Assembly (NCBI GenBank): GCA_030429665.1
Contig: JAUIEZ010000002.1
Coordinates: forward strand, 31,120 to 95,119
Origin: Gammaproteobacteria bacterium
Lineage (GTDB): Bacteria; Pseudomonadota; Gammaproteobacteria; Arenicellales; CAJQKF01
Direction of reading: 5' to 3'
DNA: 64,000 nt
How positions within the stretch are numbered: position 1 is the first letter of the stretch; each line of letters starts with the position of its first letter. Position numbers and translations under genes: made by a program. Below are positions 10,301 to 19,945 of this stretch, piece after piece. Under the pieces are notes generated by a model. It was not told where the DNA came from and did not search any database. It saw only the letters and a program-made list of their open reading frames with translations.

Positions 10301-11024
10301 CAACGCGCCATTCGCCATTACCCGGGCCGCGGTGCTCTACGTGTTTCGCACCCTTGTCGACGGCCGCATGCCGATGAACGAAGGCTGCGCGCGGGCGCTT
10401 CGGATCATCGTACCCGAGGGTTCGATGCTGCGTCCCGTCCACCCGGCCGCGGTGGTGGCGGGCAACGTCGAGGTAAGCCAGGCGATCGTCGACGCGCTCT
10501 ACGGCGCGCTTGGAAATCTTGCCGCGTCCCAGGGAACGATGAACAACTTCACCTTCGGCAATACCCGTTACCAGCACTACGAAACCATCTGCGGCGGCGC
10601 CGGCGCCGGCGAGGGTTTCGATGGCGCCGACGCCGTGCACACGCACATGACCAACAGCCGTCTTACCGATCCGGAAGTGCTCGAATCGCGGTTTCCGGTC
10701 GAGCTCGAAGCCTTCGCCATTCGGCGCGGCTCCGGCGGCGACGGGCGGTGGCGCGGGGGGGACGGCGTGGTGCGTCGCGTTCGCTTCCTGGAACCGATGA
10801 CCGCCTCCCTGCTCGCCAACCGACATCGCGCGGCGCCTTTCGGACTCGCCGGCGGCAACGACGGACGCCGCGGACGGGCCTGGGTCGAGCGTCGTGACGG
10901 CACGCGCGTGCCCGTTGTCGGCACGGGGACGATCGAGGTCGACGCCGGCGATGCATTCGTTCTCGAGACGCCCGGCGGCGGTGGGTTCGGCGACCCCGAT
11001 AACCGTGCTCGCGTTGCAAGGTGA
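7383..11024 (+). CDS. Fused hydantoinase/5-oxoprolinase (HyuA + HyuB domains)
   Basis: 1213 aa. N-terminal HyuA ('[18 protein letters not shown]', '[14 protein letters not shown]'); C-terminal HyuB ('[45 protein letters not shown]', '[11 protein letters not shown]'). Confidence 0.93.
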   Translation: [1213 protein letters not shown]

Positions 11025-11233
11025 AGCCCGCGGTTCGTTCACCACGAGGACTGCCGCGGCGAGGAGACTCGATCATCGGCACATCGGCGCGCGTACCGCG
11101 CGCCGACGCCGGGCCGCCGCTTACCTTGCCGATCCTGCGTCGTCGACGGGCCGGTTCGCGAAGTACCGGAGCCACGCGGCGCCTTCGGTTGGAAACTCGA
11201 CGCCGCGCGATCTCGTCGCCGCCGGCACGATCC

Positions 11234-11599
11234 TCATCCCGCGTCGTCGGTGAACGTCAGCCGGTTGCCGAACGGGTCGGTCACCGACATGTCCCGCGTC
11301 CCCCACGGCATTTTCTCCACGCCGGGGCGCGCATACTTGTAGCGTTTCGCGGTGAGTTCCGCATGAAACGCATCGACGTCGTCCACGGGTATGCGCATGG
11401 CCGCGCCGGGGCTGGCGTCGCCATGGTGCTCGGAAAGATGCAATACGCAGCGATCGCGTACGACCTGCATGTACAGCGGCGACTCCGGCTCGAACCGGTG
11501 TTCCCACTCGACGCGAAAACCGAGGTACTCGACGTAGAACGCTTTCGCCAATGACTCGTCGAAGATTCGCACAATGGGTGTCGGGCTACCGAGATTCAC
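11234..11599 (-). CDS. VOC (glyoxalase/bleomycin-resistance-like) family protein
   Basis: Translated region 'VNLGSPTPIVRIFDESLAKAFYVEYLGFRVEWEHRF...MSVTDPFGNRLTF'. A GTG start at 11599 is preceded by GAGGAGC; the longer ORF start (11755) is less plausible. Confidence 0.82.
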   Translation of the reverse strand: MNLGSPTPIVRIFDESLAKAFYVEYLGFRVEWEHRFEPESPLYMQVVRDRCVLHLSEHHGDASPGAAMRIPVDDVDAFHAELTAKRYKYARPGVEKMPWGTRDMSVTDPFGNRLTFTDDAG

Positions 11600-11772
11600 G
11601 ACTTGCTCCTCGCGATAAGAAATGGATCGGTTCAACATGAGCCGAAACACCGGGCCCCGGTCCGTAGGGTAACAGCACCGCGACCGATCGGGGACCGCCG
11701 CGGCCGACGCTGACGACGCGCGGTGTATCCGTGCTATAAATCGCCTGGAAAGCAACCGCCGTGTGAACCGAC

Positions 11773-12216
11773 GTGAAAGACACCCTGAGGGCCGGCATCC
11801 GCTACGAGCACCGCTTCGTGGTGCCTTCGTCCAAGACCGTTCCGGCGCTGTATCCCGAGGCCGAAGAATTTCTCGCCATGCCCGAGGTGTTCGCCACGGG
11901 TTACCTTGTCGGTTTCCTGGAATGGGCTTGCGTCAAGGCGGTCAATCCCCACCTCGACTGGCCGGCCGAGCTGACGCTGGGCACGCACATCGACGTGAGC
12001 CACGAAGCGGCGACACCGCCGGGCATGGAAGTCACCGCCAGCGTCGAGCTCGTGGAGGTGAGCGGTCGCAAACTTTCCTTCCTCGTCGAGGCGCACGACG
12101 GCGTGGACATCATTTCGCGCGGACGGCACGAGCGCTTCGTCGTCGACCGCTCGCGCTTCGACACACGCGTCGGCGAGAAACGGGCGAGCCACGGCACAGG
12201 CGGCGAGTCATCATGA
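11773..12216 (+). CDS. FlK-like hotdog thioesterase family protein
   Basis: 147 aa; '[40 protein letters not shown]...[41 protein letters not shown]'. Confidence 0.8.
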   Translation: MKDTLRAGIRYEHRFVVPSSKTVPALYPEAEEFLAMPEVFATGYLVGFLEWACVKAVNPHLDWPAELTLGTHIDVSHEAATPPGMEVTASVELVEVSGRKLSFLVEAHDGVDIISRGRHERFVVDRSRFDTRVGEKRASHGTGGESS

Positions 12217-12629
12217 AGTTGCTCGTCAACATCGACGTGGACGACCTCCCCCGCGCCATCGAGTTCTATACCGACGCGTTCGGCCTGTCCGTGGGCCGCC
12301 GATTCGCCGACTCGGGCGTCGAACTGACCGGCGCTGCCGTTCCGCTGTACCTTCTCGCCAAGGAAGCCGGGTCGCTGGCGGCGCCTACCACGACGCGACC
12401 GCGAGACTACGAGAGGCATTGGACGCCCGTGCACCTCGACTTCGTGGTCGACGACATCGATGCCGCGCTCTCCCGCGCGCTGCGAGCCGGCGCGGTGCTG
12501 GAGAAGCCGGTCAGCGACGCCGCCTACGGCCGCCTCGCGCTGCTCGCCGACCCGTTCGGCCACGGCCTGTGCCTGATCGAGTTCAGCGAGGCCGGCTACG
12601 ATGCCATCGCCGACCCGGACGCACCGTGA
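12213..12629 (+). CDS. VOC family protein
   Basis: '[31 protein letters not shown]...[14 protein letters not shown]'; the ATG overlaps the preceding stop (ATGA). Confidence 0.85.
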   Translation: MKLLVNIDVDDLPRAIEFYTDAFGLSVGRRFADSGVELTGAAVPLYLLAKEAGSLAAPTTTRPRDYERHWTPVHLDFVVDDIDAALSRALRAGAVLEKPVSDAAYGRLALLADPFGHGLCLIEFSEAGYDAIADPDAP

Positions 12630-13264
12630 ACGGTCCGTCGCCGAACGCCGTCCACCCGATGACCGGCTTCCCGCAGGTGTGCTTTATCCGCAACACCGTG
12701 GACAACCCGAACATCGAGATCGGTGAGTACACTTACTACGACGATCCCGACGGCGCCGAGGACTTCGAGCGCAACGTGCTCTATCATTATCCCTTCAGCG
12801 GCGACAAGCTCGTCATTGGTCGATTCTGCGCCATCGCGCGACAGGCGAAATTTTTGATGAACGGCGCCAATCACCGTCTCGACGGATTCTCCACCTACCC
12901 GTTCGAAATCTTCGGCAATGGATGGGAAAGCGCGGCCGCCGCCGCGCCGGACTATCCCGACAAGGGCGACACCGTCGTGGGTAACGACGTGTGGATCGGC
13001 TACGACGCGCTGGTCATGCCGGGCGTCACCATCGGCAACGGCGCCATCGTCGCTGCCCGCTCGGTGGTGACCGGCGACGTGCCCGCCTACGCCGTGGTGG
13101 GCGGTAATCCGGCGCGAGTGATCCGCCGGCGATTCGGCGACGAAGCCATCGCGGCCCTGGAGGAGATCGCCTGGTGGCATTGGCCGGTCGAACAGGTGAC
13201 CGCCAACCTGCGACACATCGTCGCGGCCGACATCGACGCGCTGCGCCGATGCTCGGCCCCGTGA
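12626..13264 (+). CDS. Vat/CatB-type xenobiotic O-acetyltransferase (left-handed beta-helix)
   Basis: '[43 protein letters not shown]...[53 protein letters not shown]'; GTG start overlaps the upstream stop (GTGA). Confidence 0.85.
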   Translation: MNGPSPNAVHPMTGFPQVCFIRNTVDNPNIEIGEYTYYDDPDGAEDFERNVLYHYPFSGDKLVIGRFCAIARQAKFLMNGANHRLDGFSTYPFEIFGNGWESAAAAAPDYPDKGDTVVGNDVWIGYDALVMPGVTIGNGAIVAARSVVTGDVPAYAVVGGNPARVIRRRFGDEAIAALEEIAWWHWPVEQVTANLRHIVAADIDALRRCSAP

Positions 13265-13295
13265 CCCGCTCATCCACCCCCTACCGAACGGCGCC

Positions 13296-13913
13296 ATGAA
13301 TCTCGAGTTCGAGTCCGAACGACTGTCGTACACGCCGCTGACGTCGGACGACCTGGATATCGCCCTCGCGCTGTTCACCGACGAGGCGGTGACTCGCTAC
13401 GTGTGCGACGTGCATACGCCGGCGCAGGTCAAGCAATCCATGGCCGACAGCGTCCGGCGTGGCGGCGACGGGTGTATCGGTATCTGGTGCGTCCGCCGGC
13501 AGGACAACGGCGAGAAGATCGGCACGACGGTCATCCTCCCCATGCCCATCGAGCACATCGACACGGAGTGGGAACTGGTGGTGCCGGGACAGTGGCCGTC
13601 GGTGGACCTCGAGATCGGCTATCTGCTCAGGCGAAGCGCGTGGGGCAGGGGGTACGCGACGGAGATCGGGCATCGCATACTGCGATTCGCCTTCGAGGAA
13701 ACGCCGCTCGAGGAGGTCGTCGCCGTGACCGATCCAGACAACCACGCGTCGAAACGCGTACTGACGAAAATCGGCATGCGCGCCGAGGGCACCCGCCGCG
13801 CGTACGCCAGCGATTGCTGCGCCTTTCGCCTGAACCGCGCGCAGTGGTTGTCGCAACGAAACCGCGGCGCCGGCGGAACCGACCCCGGGGCGAATGCCAA
13901 ACCCGGAGCCTGA
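13296..13913 (+). CDS. GNAT family N-acetyltransferase (RimJ/RimL-like)
   Basis: 'LEIGYLLRRSAWGRGYATEIGHRILRFAFEETPLEEVVAVTDPDNHASKRVLTKIGMRAEG'. Confidence 0.88.
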   Translation: MNLEFESERLSYTPLTSDDLDIALALFTDEAVTRYVCDVHTPAQVKQSMADSVRRGGDGCIGIWCVRRQDNGEKIGTTVILPMPIEHIDTEWELVVPGQWPSVDLEIGYLLRRSAWGRGYATEIGHRILRFAFEETPLEEVVAVTDPDNHASKRVLTKIGMRAEGTRRAYASDCCAFRLNRAQWLSQRNRGAGGTDPGANAKPGA

Positions 13914-13921
13914 GAGAACCA

Positions 13922-14245
13922 ATGAAGCGAATTCACATTGCCCTCGGCGTCGCCGACATCGACGCGTCCGTGGCCGACTACAGCCGCCGCCTGGATGCAT
14001 CACCGGTATTGGTGATCCCCGGCGAGTACGCGCTCTGGCGCACCGAGTGCTTGAACCTGTCGATCCGCAAGGCGGCCGATGACGGTTCGCCGCTTCGTCA
14101 TTTGGGCATCGAGACGCCGGACGCCGAATCGTTTTCCGCCGACGTGGATTGCAACGGCATTACCTGGGAACGATTTTCCGCCTCGCAGCAGGCCGATGAA
14201 ATCAGGGAGACCTGGCCAGGATTCGGTTATTCGCCGGATTCATGA
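13922..14245 (+). CDS. VOC/glyoxalase-like small protein
   Basis: 107 aa; 'MKRIHIALGVADIDASVADYSRRLDASPVLVIPGEYALWRTECLNLSIRK'; starts 8 nt after the GNAT stop. Confidence 0.7.
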   Translation: MKRIHIALGVADIDASVADYSRRLDASPVLVIPGEYALWRTECLNLSIRKAADDGSPLRHLGIETPDAESFSADVDCNGITWERFSASQQADEIRETWPGFGYSPDS

Positions 14246-16957
14246 CGACTCGGACGCGTGCGGGTGATTCTCGCCCGATCCGCCGCGCAAGGCAGCCGCG
14301 ATCGCACTGGCAAGGGAATCCGATGCAGCGGGCTTGGATACGTAGACGATGGATGACTCGCGCGCCCGCAGCGCGTCCACCGAGTCGCTGTAGCCCGACG
14401 CCAGCACCGCCGGCAGATCCGGCCGCAGCGCGCGCACACGCTGAATCAGGTTCATCCCGGTTAACGCCGGCATGGTCTGGTCGGTGAGCAGCACGTCGAA
14501 GGCACGGGGATCGGAGACGAAGCGCTCGAGCGCCTCTTCGCTGGACGCGCATACCGTGCAATCGTAGCCGTAGCCAGCCAGCGCCTCGGCGGACAGTCGG
14601 GCCAACTCGGGCTCATCGTCGACGACGAGCACGCGCCGACCTTCGCCCGCGCCCGGTGCGTCGGCGCCCGGCGAATTTCCATTCTGGAGCGCTGATTCCG
14701 CGACCGTCGCGGGCGGGAACAGCACGCGAAACACGGTCCCCCGGCCGGGGGCCGATTCCAGCACGACGTGGGCGTCGTGGCGCTGGATGATGCCCTGGAC
14801 CACCGCCAGCCCCATGCCGACACCTTCGCCCACGTCCTTGGTGGTAAAGAAGGGCTCGAAGATGTGATCGATCACGGACGAATCCATGCCCGACCCCGTG
14901 TCGGCAACGCTCAACTCCACCCAGTGTCCGTGCAACCGGCGATGACACGCGGCGCATTCGGCGTCGTCGATATGCGAGCTTTTCAGGTTCACCCGAATCG
15001 AACCGACGCCCCTCATGGCGTCGCGCGCGTTCAGGCACAGGTTCATGACGATCTGCTGCAGGCCTACGCTGTCGACGGAGACGTCCGGCAAATTTTCCTC
15101 GTGGGCGAACGACATCGCGATGCTCGAGGGAATCACCGGACGCAACATGTCCACGTACCCGGCCACGAGCGGCGCGAGTTGCAGGTTCTGCGCCTTGACG
15201 ACCTCGCTTCGGCTGTAGGTGAGCATTTGCGAAACCAGGTTACGCGCGCGCTCGGAAGCGGACATGACGGTATCGAGGTAGTTGGTCAGGCCGGGGTCGG
15301 CATTGTTACCGGATTTCTTCAGGGCCAGGGCCGTGTAGCCCATGATGATGCCGAGAATGTTGTTGAAATCGTGCGCGATGCCGCCGGTCAACTGGCCCAG
15401 TGCCTGCATCTTGTGGGACTGGCTCGCTTCGCGCTGCAGCCGCTCCCTTTCGCTCTCGGCCTGCTTGCGAGTCGTGATGTCGGCGAACATCGCGACGTAC
15501 TCGACGGGCTCGCCGCTCGCGTCGCGTACCGCGGAGATGGTCTGCCAAGTGGGATAGACCTGTCCGTTCTTGCGGCGATTGTAGAGCTCTCCCTCCCAGT
15601 GACCGGTGGACAGGAGCTGCTGCCAAATCTGCTGGTAAAGGTCCTCGTCGTGGCGTTCGGACTTGAGCAGCGATGCCTTGCGGCCAATGGCTTCCTCGGG
15701 ATCATATCCCGTTATCCGGGTGAACGCCGGGTTGACCAGCTTGATCACCCCGCGACGGTCGGTAATCAGGATGGCCTCGGAGCTGACGGAGAACACCACG
15801 GCCGACTCGCGCGCCATCTGGTTGGCGCGCTCGCGCTCCGCCAACCCTTCGAGGAAGCGGTTGAACAGGTTGGTCAGCTCGCCGATTTCGCCGGTGCCGC
15901 CGCCGGGCAGCGGTTGTACATCGTCGGCGCCCGCGTTCAGTCGCCTGAACGATTGAGCGATGCGGTCGGCCGGCGTCACCACCGAACGCGAAAACCGCAT
16001 CGAGATCACCGCCACGATCAGAACCGCGAGCGTCACCGCGATGATGGTGCGGTCACGAAGCTGCTCGAAGCCGGACAGTATCGCGTCCCGCGGCGTCAGC
16101 GACAACAGGCTCCATCCGGCACGCTCCAGCGGCACCAGCACGCGGTACCAGATCCGGTCATCCACCTCAACCATGTGACCCGACGCGCCTCGCTCCATGA
16201 CCCGGGAAAAGCTGCCGTCCGGCGCGGCCGTTCCTTCGGCCGTGCCGGCGGAATGGAAGATCACGCGGCCGTGCTGGTCAAGGAGCACGCGGCTGCTCGC
16301 CACACTGCGCTCGGCGCCCGCAAACTGTCCGGCGAGGTGGTCGAGACTGTAGTTGACCATGATCACGCCGGTTTCGATGCGTTCGAGGTTCTCGCGGTCG
16401 ACGTCGTAGAGGATCTTGATCGCGGGAAGCACGCGCTGGGTGCCGGAGCGGTGGTTGATGTTCTGCTCGACACCCGGCCAGAAGATGCGCGCGCCGCTCT
16501 CGCGCGCCTGCTGGATGAGCGGCGCCGCGTGCTCGGCGAACCCGGGGTCGAAATCCAGCGTGTCGCCGACGCGAAAGTGCGTTCCCCGGCGGCCGAACAG
16601 ATGGATGGAGACGATGCCGCGAACGTTGAGGTAGCCGTTGAGTATGCTGCCGACGCGCGCCTCGGTGGCGAGTTGGCGAAACGCGGTGACGGATTCGAAC
16701 GGCTGGTCGAGTTCGGTACGAATCAACTCGACACCGGAAATGTTGTCGATCAGGCTTTCGACTTGTTCCTGTATGAGGATGATGTGCTGTCGTTCGGCCT
16801 CCAGGAGGTTGCGCTGGTCGATCAGGGCCCGCCGTACGAAGGAGTCCGAAAGGGAGAAATACGTCGAGACTGCGACGAGCAGCAGCGGCACGACGCCCAC
16901 CAGGGCCAGGTAGACGAAAACCTGCCGTGTCAGGCTCCAGTTTCTGAAGGCGTGCAT
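14240..16957 (-). CDS. Hybrid sensor histidine kinase (periplasmic sensor, HAMP, PAS, HisKA, HATPase, REC)
   Basis: 905 aa; 'ITDRRGVIKLVNPAFTRITGYDPEEAIGRKA' (PAS), 'LTGGIAHDFNNILGIIMG' (H-box), 'DVLLTDQTMPALTGMNLI' (REC). Confidence 0.93.
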   Translation of the reverse strand: MHAFRNWSLTRQVFVYLALVGVVPLLLVAVSTYFSLSDSFVRRALIDQRNLLEAERQHIILIQEQVESLIDNISGVELIRTELDQPFESVTAFRQLATEARVGSILNGYLNVRGIVSIHLFGRRGTHFRVGDTLDFDPGFAEHAAPLIQQARESGARIFWPGVEQNINHRSGTQRVLPAIKILYDVDRENLERIETGVIMVNYSLDHLAGQFAGAERSVASSRVLLDQHGRVIFHSAGTAEGTAAPDGSFSRVMERGASGHMVEVDDRIWYRVLVPLERAGWSLLSLTPRDAILSGFEQLRDRTIIAVTLAVLIVAVISMRFSRSVVTPADRIAQSFRRLNAGADDVQPLPGGGTGEIGELTNLFNRFLEGLAERERANQMARESAVVFSVSSEAILITDRRGVIKLVNPAFTRITGYDPEEAIGRKASLLKSERHDEDLYQQIWQQLLSTGHWEGELYNRRKNGQVYPTWQTISAVRDASGEPVEYVAMFADITTRKQAESERERLQREASQSHKMQALGQLTGGIAHDFNNILGIIMGYTALALKKSGNNADPGLTNYLDTVMSASERARNLVSQMLTYSRSEVVKAQNLQLAPLVAGYVDMLRPVIPSSIAMSFAHEENLPDVSVDSVGLQQIVMNLCLNARDAMRGVGSIRVNLKSSHIDDAECAACHRRLHGHWVELSVADTGSGMDSSVIDHIFEPFFTTKDVGEGVGMGLAVVQGIIQRHDAHVVLESAPGRGTVFRVLFPPATVAESALQNGNSPGADAPGAGEGRRVLVVDDEPELARLSAEALAGYGYDCTVCASSEEALERFVSDPRAFDVLLTDQTMPALTGMNLIQRVRALRPDLPAVLASGYSDSVDALRARESSIVYVSKPAASDSLASAIAAALRGGSGENHPHASESS

Positions 16958-16997
16958 GATCCGGTGATTGGCGGCTCGATCAGCGACGGCACAACCG

Positions 16998-17960
16998 TCA
17001 ATCGTCGAGATTCTCCGCGGTCACGAGCCGGGTGTCGACCAGTGTCTCGGCGGGCAACGTCTCGCCGCGCAGCGCCCGCACGGCGTATTCGACGCCCAGA
17101 TAGCCCTGCCGGCCGGCGCGCTGGTCGACCGTCGCCTGCAGCGGGCCCTCGCCGATCGCCTCACGCGCCTGGACCAGCGCGTCGAATCCCGCCACCAGGA
17201 TGTCGTCCCTGCCCGCCTCCTCGATGGCGTTGATGGCACCGAGCGCCATCATGTCGTTGGCTGCGAACAACAGCGTCACGTCGGGATGTTGTTCGAGCCA
17301 GCGTTTCATGAGTTCGTACCCCTCCTCGATTTTCCAGTTGGCGCTCTGCATGTCGACAACCGATATGTCCGGCATGTCCGCGAACGCGTCCAGCGCGCCC
17401 TGCTTGCGATGCTCGGCATTGATGGCGCCGCGAATGCCCTCCATGACCAGCGCCTTGGCCGGACCGTTCGTCTTGGCGGCGATGTAGGCGGCGCTCGAGC
17501 GCGCGCCGAGCCGGTTGTCCACGCTGATGAACGGAACGCCTTCGAGCCCGACGCTGGCGGAAAACTCCGGGTCGAGCCGATTGTCGATGTTGATCACGAC
17601 GATTCCCGCGTCGCGAGCCGACTTGAGCACCGGCACCAGCGCGACGGAGTCGCCCGGCGCGATGACGATGGCATCGACACCCTGCCGGACGAGGTCCTCG
17701 ACGATGCCGATCTGTTGCTCGGTCTTGACCAGGAGTTCAATGCCCAACTCGTCCTCGGCGCGGCGAGCGCCGCGTTCCATGTCGACAAAGAAGGGATTGG
17801 TCAGGGTCTTCATGACCAATGCCACGGTCAGCTCGTCGGCGGGGCCGGGATCGCTTACGACCGCCTCCGGCGAACCCTGATCGCACGCCGTCGCCAGAAC
17901 GGCGGCCGCCAGCCACGCGGCCTGGCGACGGAGAAAGCGCGAGAAGTTGTAAACGTTCAT
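16998..17960 (-). CDS. Periplasmic sugar-binding-like lipoprotein (Peripla_BP_4 type)
   Basis: 'MNVYNFSRFLRRQAAWLAAAVLATACDQGS' lipobox-like N-terminus; 'LTVALVMKTLTNPFFVDMERGARRAEDELGIELLVK...LLFAANDMMALGAINAIEEAG'. Confidence 0.85.
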   Translation of the reverse strand: MNVYNFSRFLRRQAAWLAAAVLATACDQGSPEAVVSDPGPADELTVALVMKTLTNPFFVDMERGARRAEDELGIELLVKTEQQIGIVEDLVRQGVDAIVIAPGDSVALVPVLKSARDAGIVVINIDNRLDPEFSASVGLEGVPFISVDNRLGARSSAAYIAAKTNGPAKALVMEGIRGAINAEHRKQGALDAFADMPDISVVDMQSANWKIEEGYELMKRWLEQHPDVTLLFAANDMMALGAINAIEEAGRDDILVAGFDALVQAREAIGEGPLQATVDQRAGRQGYLGVEYAVRALRGETLPAETLVDTRLVTAENLDD

Positions 17961-18062
17961 GCGGCGGCACCATGAGCGGGAAAATGGTCGTTCCCGCCCA
18001 ATTGTGTCGGCAGTCGCGTCAAAAACTGAAGCCGCGACCTCCACTCGCGTTCCGCGGCCCGT

Positions 18063-19796
18063 CTAGGCGGTGCACTCGGTAAAGATCAGCGCCCGGCATT
18101 TCGCGCAGATGTCGCGGTCGAGGCGCTTGTAGATCGAACTGATGGCGTCCTCCTTGGCGTCGAAGAAGCGATCGGGACCGATCTTGCGAACGAAAAACGA
18201 CTTGGCGGCGAACTCGTAGACGCTGGGCTTCAGGCCCGCGAAATACAATCCGCCGCCCTTCTGCTTGAGCTGGTTGTTCTCGTTGATCAGCATCTCGGCC
18301 CCGGCGAGGTCGATGAAGTTGATCGCAGAGGAAATAATGAGGATGTGATAGATGCGCTCGTTGTCGGCGATCGATCGCAGTCGTTGCTGGATATGATTGA
18401 CCGAGCCGAAATACACGGACATGTCGATGCGGATCATCTTCAGCTGCGGGCACTGCTTGAGCGGCTTGGACTGGATGTTGACGAACTTTCGCGTGCCCTT
18501 TTCCTCGTCGACTTCGATGGAAAGCGTGGGAATCGACGGCGTGGACGTCTTCGCCAGGAAGAATACCAGTGACAGCAATACGCCGATGTAGATGGCGAAT
18601 TCGAGTTCGAGAAACAGCGTGGCAAGGAACGTCGTCACGAGAATCGTCGACTCGGAGCGACTGAAGCTCAGTATGTTGCGGATGTGGTGAAAGTCGATCA
18701 GGTTCCAGGCCACCAGCAGGATGACGCCCCCCATCGCCGCCACCGGCAGGTACGCGGTGAGCGGCGCCACCACCAGCACGATCACCATGAGCATCAGCGC
18801 GGCGAAGATGGCAGACAGGGGGGTTCGCGCGCCGGCGGCGTAGTTGATTCCGGAACGGGTGAACGATCCCGAACCGGCGTACGAGGAGAACATGCTGCCG
18901 ACGACATTGGACAGGCCCTGGCCGATGAACTCCTGGTTGGAATCGATCCGCTGGTTCGAGCGCGTCGCCACCGCCCGGCTGATGGAAACCGCCTCGATCA
19001 ACCCCAGCAGCGCCACCGCGAACGCCTCCGGGGCGAGGGTGCGCAACGTGGCGAGGGAGAATTCCGGTACCGCGAAAGGCGGCAAGCGGGCGGGTATCTC
19101 GCCCACCAGCTCGATGTCGGTGGTGAAAAAGCCAAGCCCCAGCGCGGCCAGGCTGCCGACCACCATGCCGATGAGCAGGTTGGGGAGCCTGGGCAGAAAG
19201 CGTCTAACGAGCAGCGCGGTGAGCAGGGTAATCAGCGCGACCGCGAACAGGTAGGGGTCGATGCTGCGCCAGCCGACGCCGATGTCGTACCAGGTATGGA
19301 TGAAGGACTCGCCCTTGGGAATATCCACGCCAAGAATGTGTTTCATCTGGCTGGTGGCGATGAGAATGGCGGCGCCGGCCGTGAAACCGATGACCACGGT
19401 GTGCGAGACGAAGTTGACCAGGGCGCCCAGTCGCGCGAGGCCGAACGCGAGCTGGTAGATGCCCGCGATCAAGGTCATGGTCAGCGCCAGCGACACGAAC
19501 TCGGGCGAACCGGGATCGGCGTATCGGCTGATGGCCGCGAACACCACGATCGATATCGCCGTCGTCGGCCCCGATACGAGGTGGTACGACGACCCGAAAA
19601 GTGCCGCGACGATCGGCGTGACCATGGCGGTATAGAGTCCATATTCCGGCGGCATGCCGGCGATGGCCGCGAAGGCGACGCCCTGGGGCAGCACGATGAC
19701 CGCGCCGGTCAGCCCGGCAAAGAAATCGTCCTTGATCGACTGTCGGGAGATGAACCGGGTCCAAGCCAGGAACGGTAACAGGGATGTCAGCTTCAT
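18063..19796 (-). CDS. SulP family inorganic anion transporter with STAS domain
   Basis: 577 aa; 'DFFAGLTGAVIVLPQGVAFAAIAGMPPEYGLYTAMVTPIVAALFGSSYHLVSGPTTAIS'; C-terminal STAS. Confidence 0.95.
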   Translation of the reverse strand: MKLTSLLPFLAWTRFISRQSIKDDFFAGLTGAVIVLPQGVAFAAIAGMPPEYGLYTAMVTPIVAALFGSSYHLVSGPTTAISIVVFAAISRYADPGSPEFVSLALTMTLIAGIYQLAFGLARLGALVNFVSHTVVIGFTAGAAILIATSQMKHILGVDIPKGESFIHTWYDIGVGWRSIDPYLFAVALITLLTALLVRRFLPRLPNLLIGMVVGSLAALGLGFFTTDIELVGEIPARLPPFAVPEFSLATLRTLAPEAFAVALLGLIEAVSISRAVATRSNQRIDSNQEFIGQGLSNVVGSMFSSYAGSGSFTRSGINYAAGARTPLSAIFAALMLMVIVLVVAPLTAYLPVAAMGGVILLVAWNLIDFHHIRNILSFSRSESTILVTTFLATLFLELEFAIYIGVLLSLVFFLAKTSTPSIPTLSIEVDEEKGTRKFVNIQSKPLKQCPQLKMIRIDMSVYFGSVNHIQQRLRSIADNERIYHILIISSAINFIDLAGAEMLINENNQLKQKGGGLYFAGLKPSVYEFAAKSFFVRKIGPDRFFDAKEDAISSIYKRLDRDICAKCRALIFTECTA

Positions 19797-19945
19797 GTAG
19801 ATTCGGATCGCACCTCCGCTCGAGTCATCATAGTCGTCATAAGCCTAGCGCGGGCCCGGCGCGACGCCATCGCCGACTGCCGCCGCGACCTTCCCGCCCG
19901 GCCGCTCGAATCGGCCCGGGGGAACGAATCGCGCGACGCTCGCCA

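Noticed and set aside
14768-17233. 821-aa plus-strand ORF
   Set aside because: Antisense to the clear hybrid kinase and binding-protein genes; no recognisable domain.
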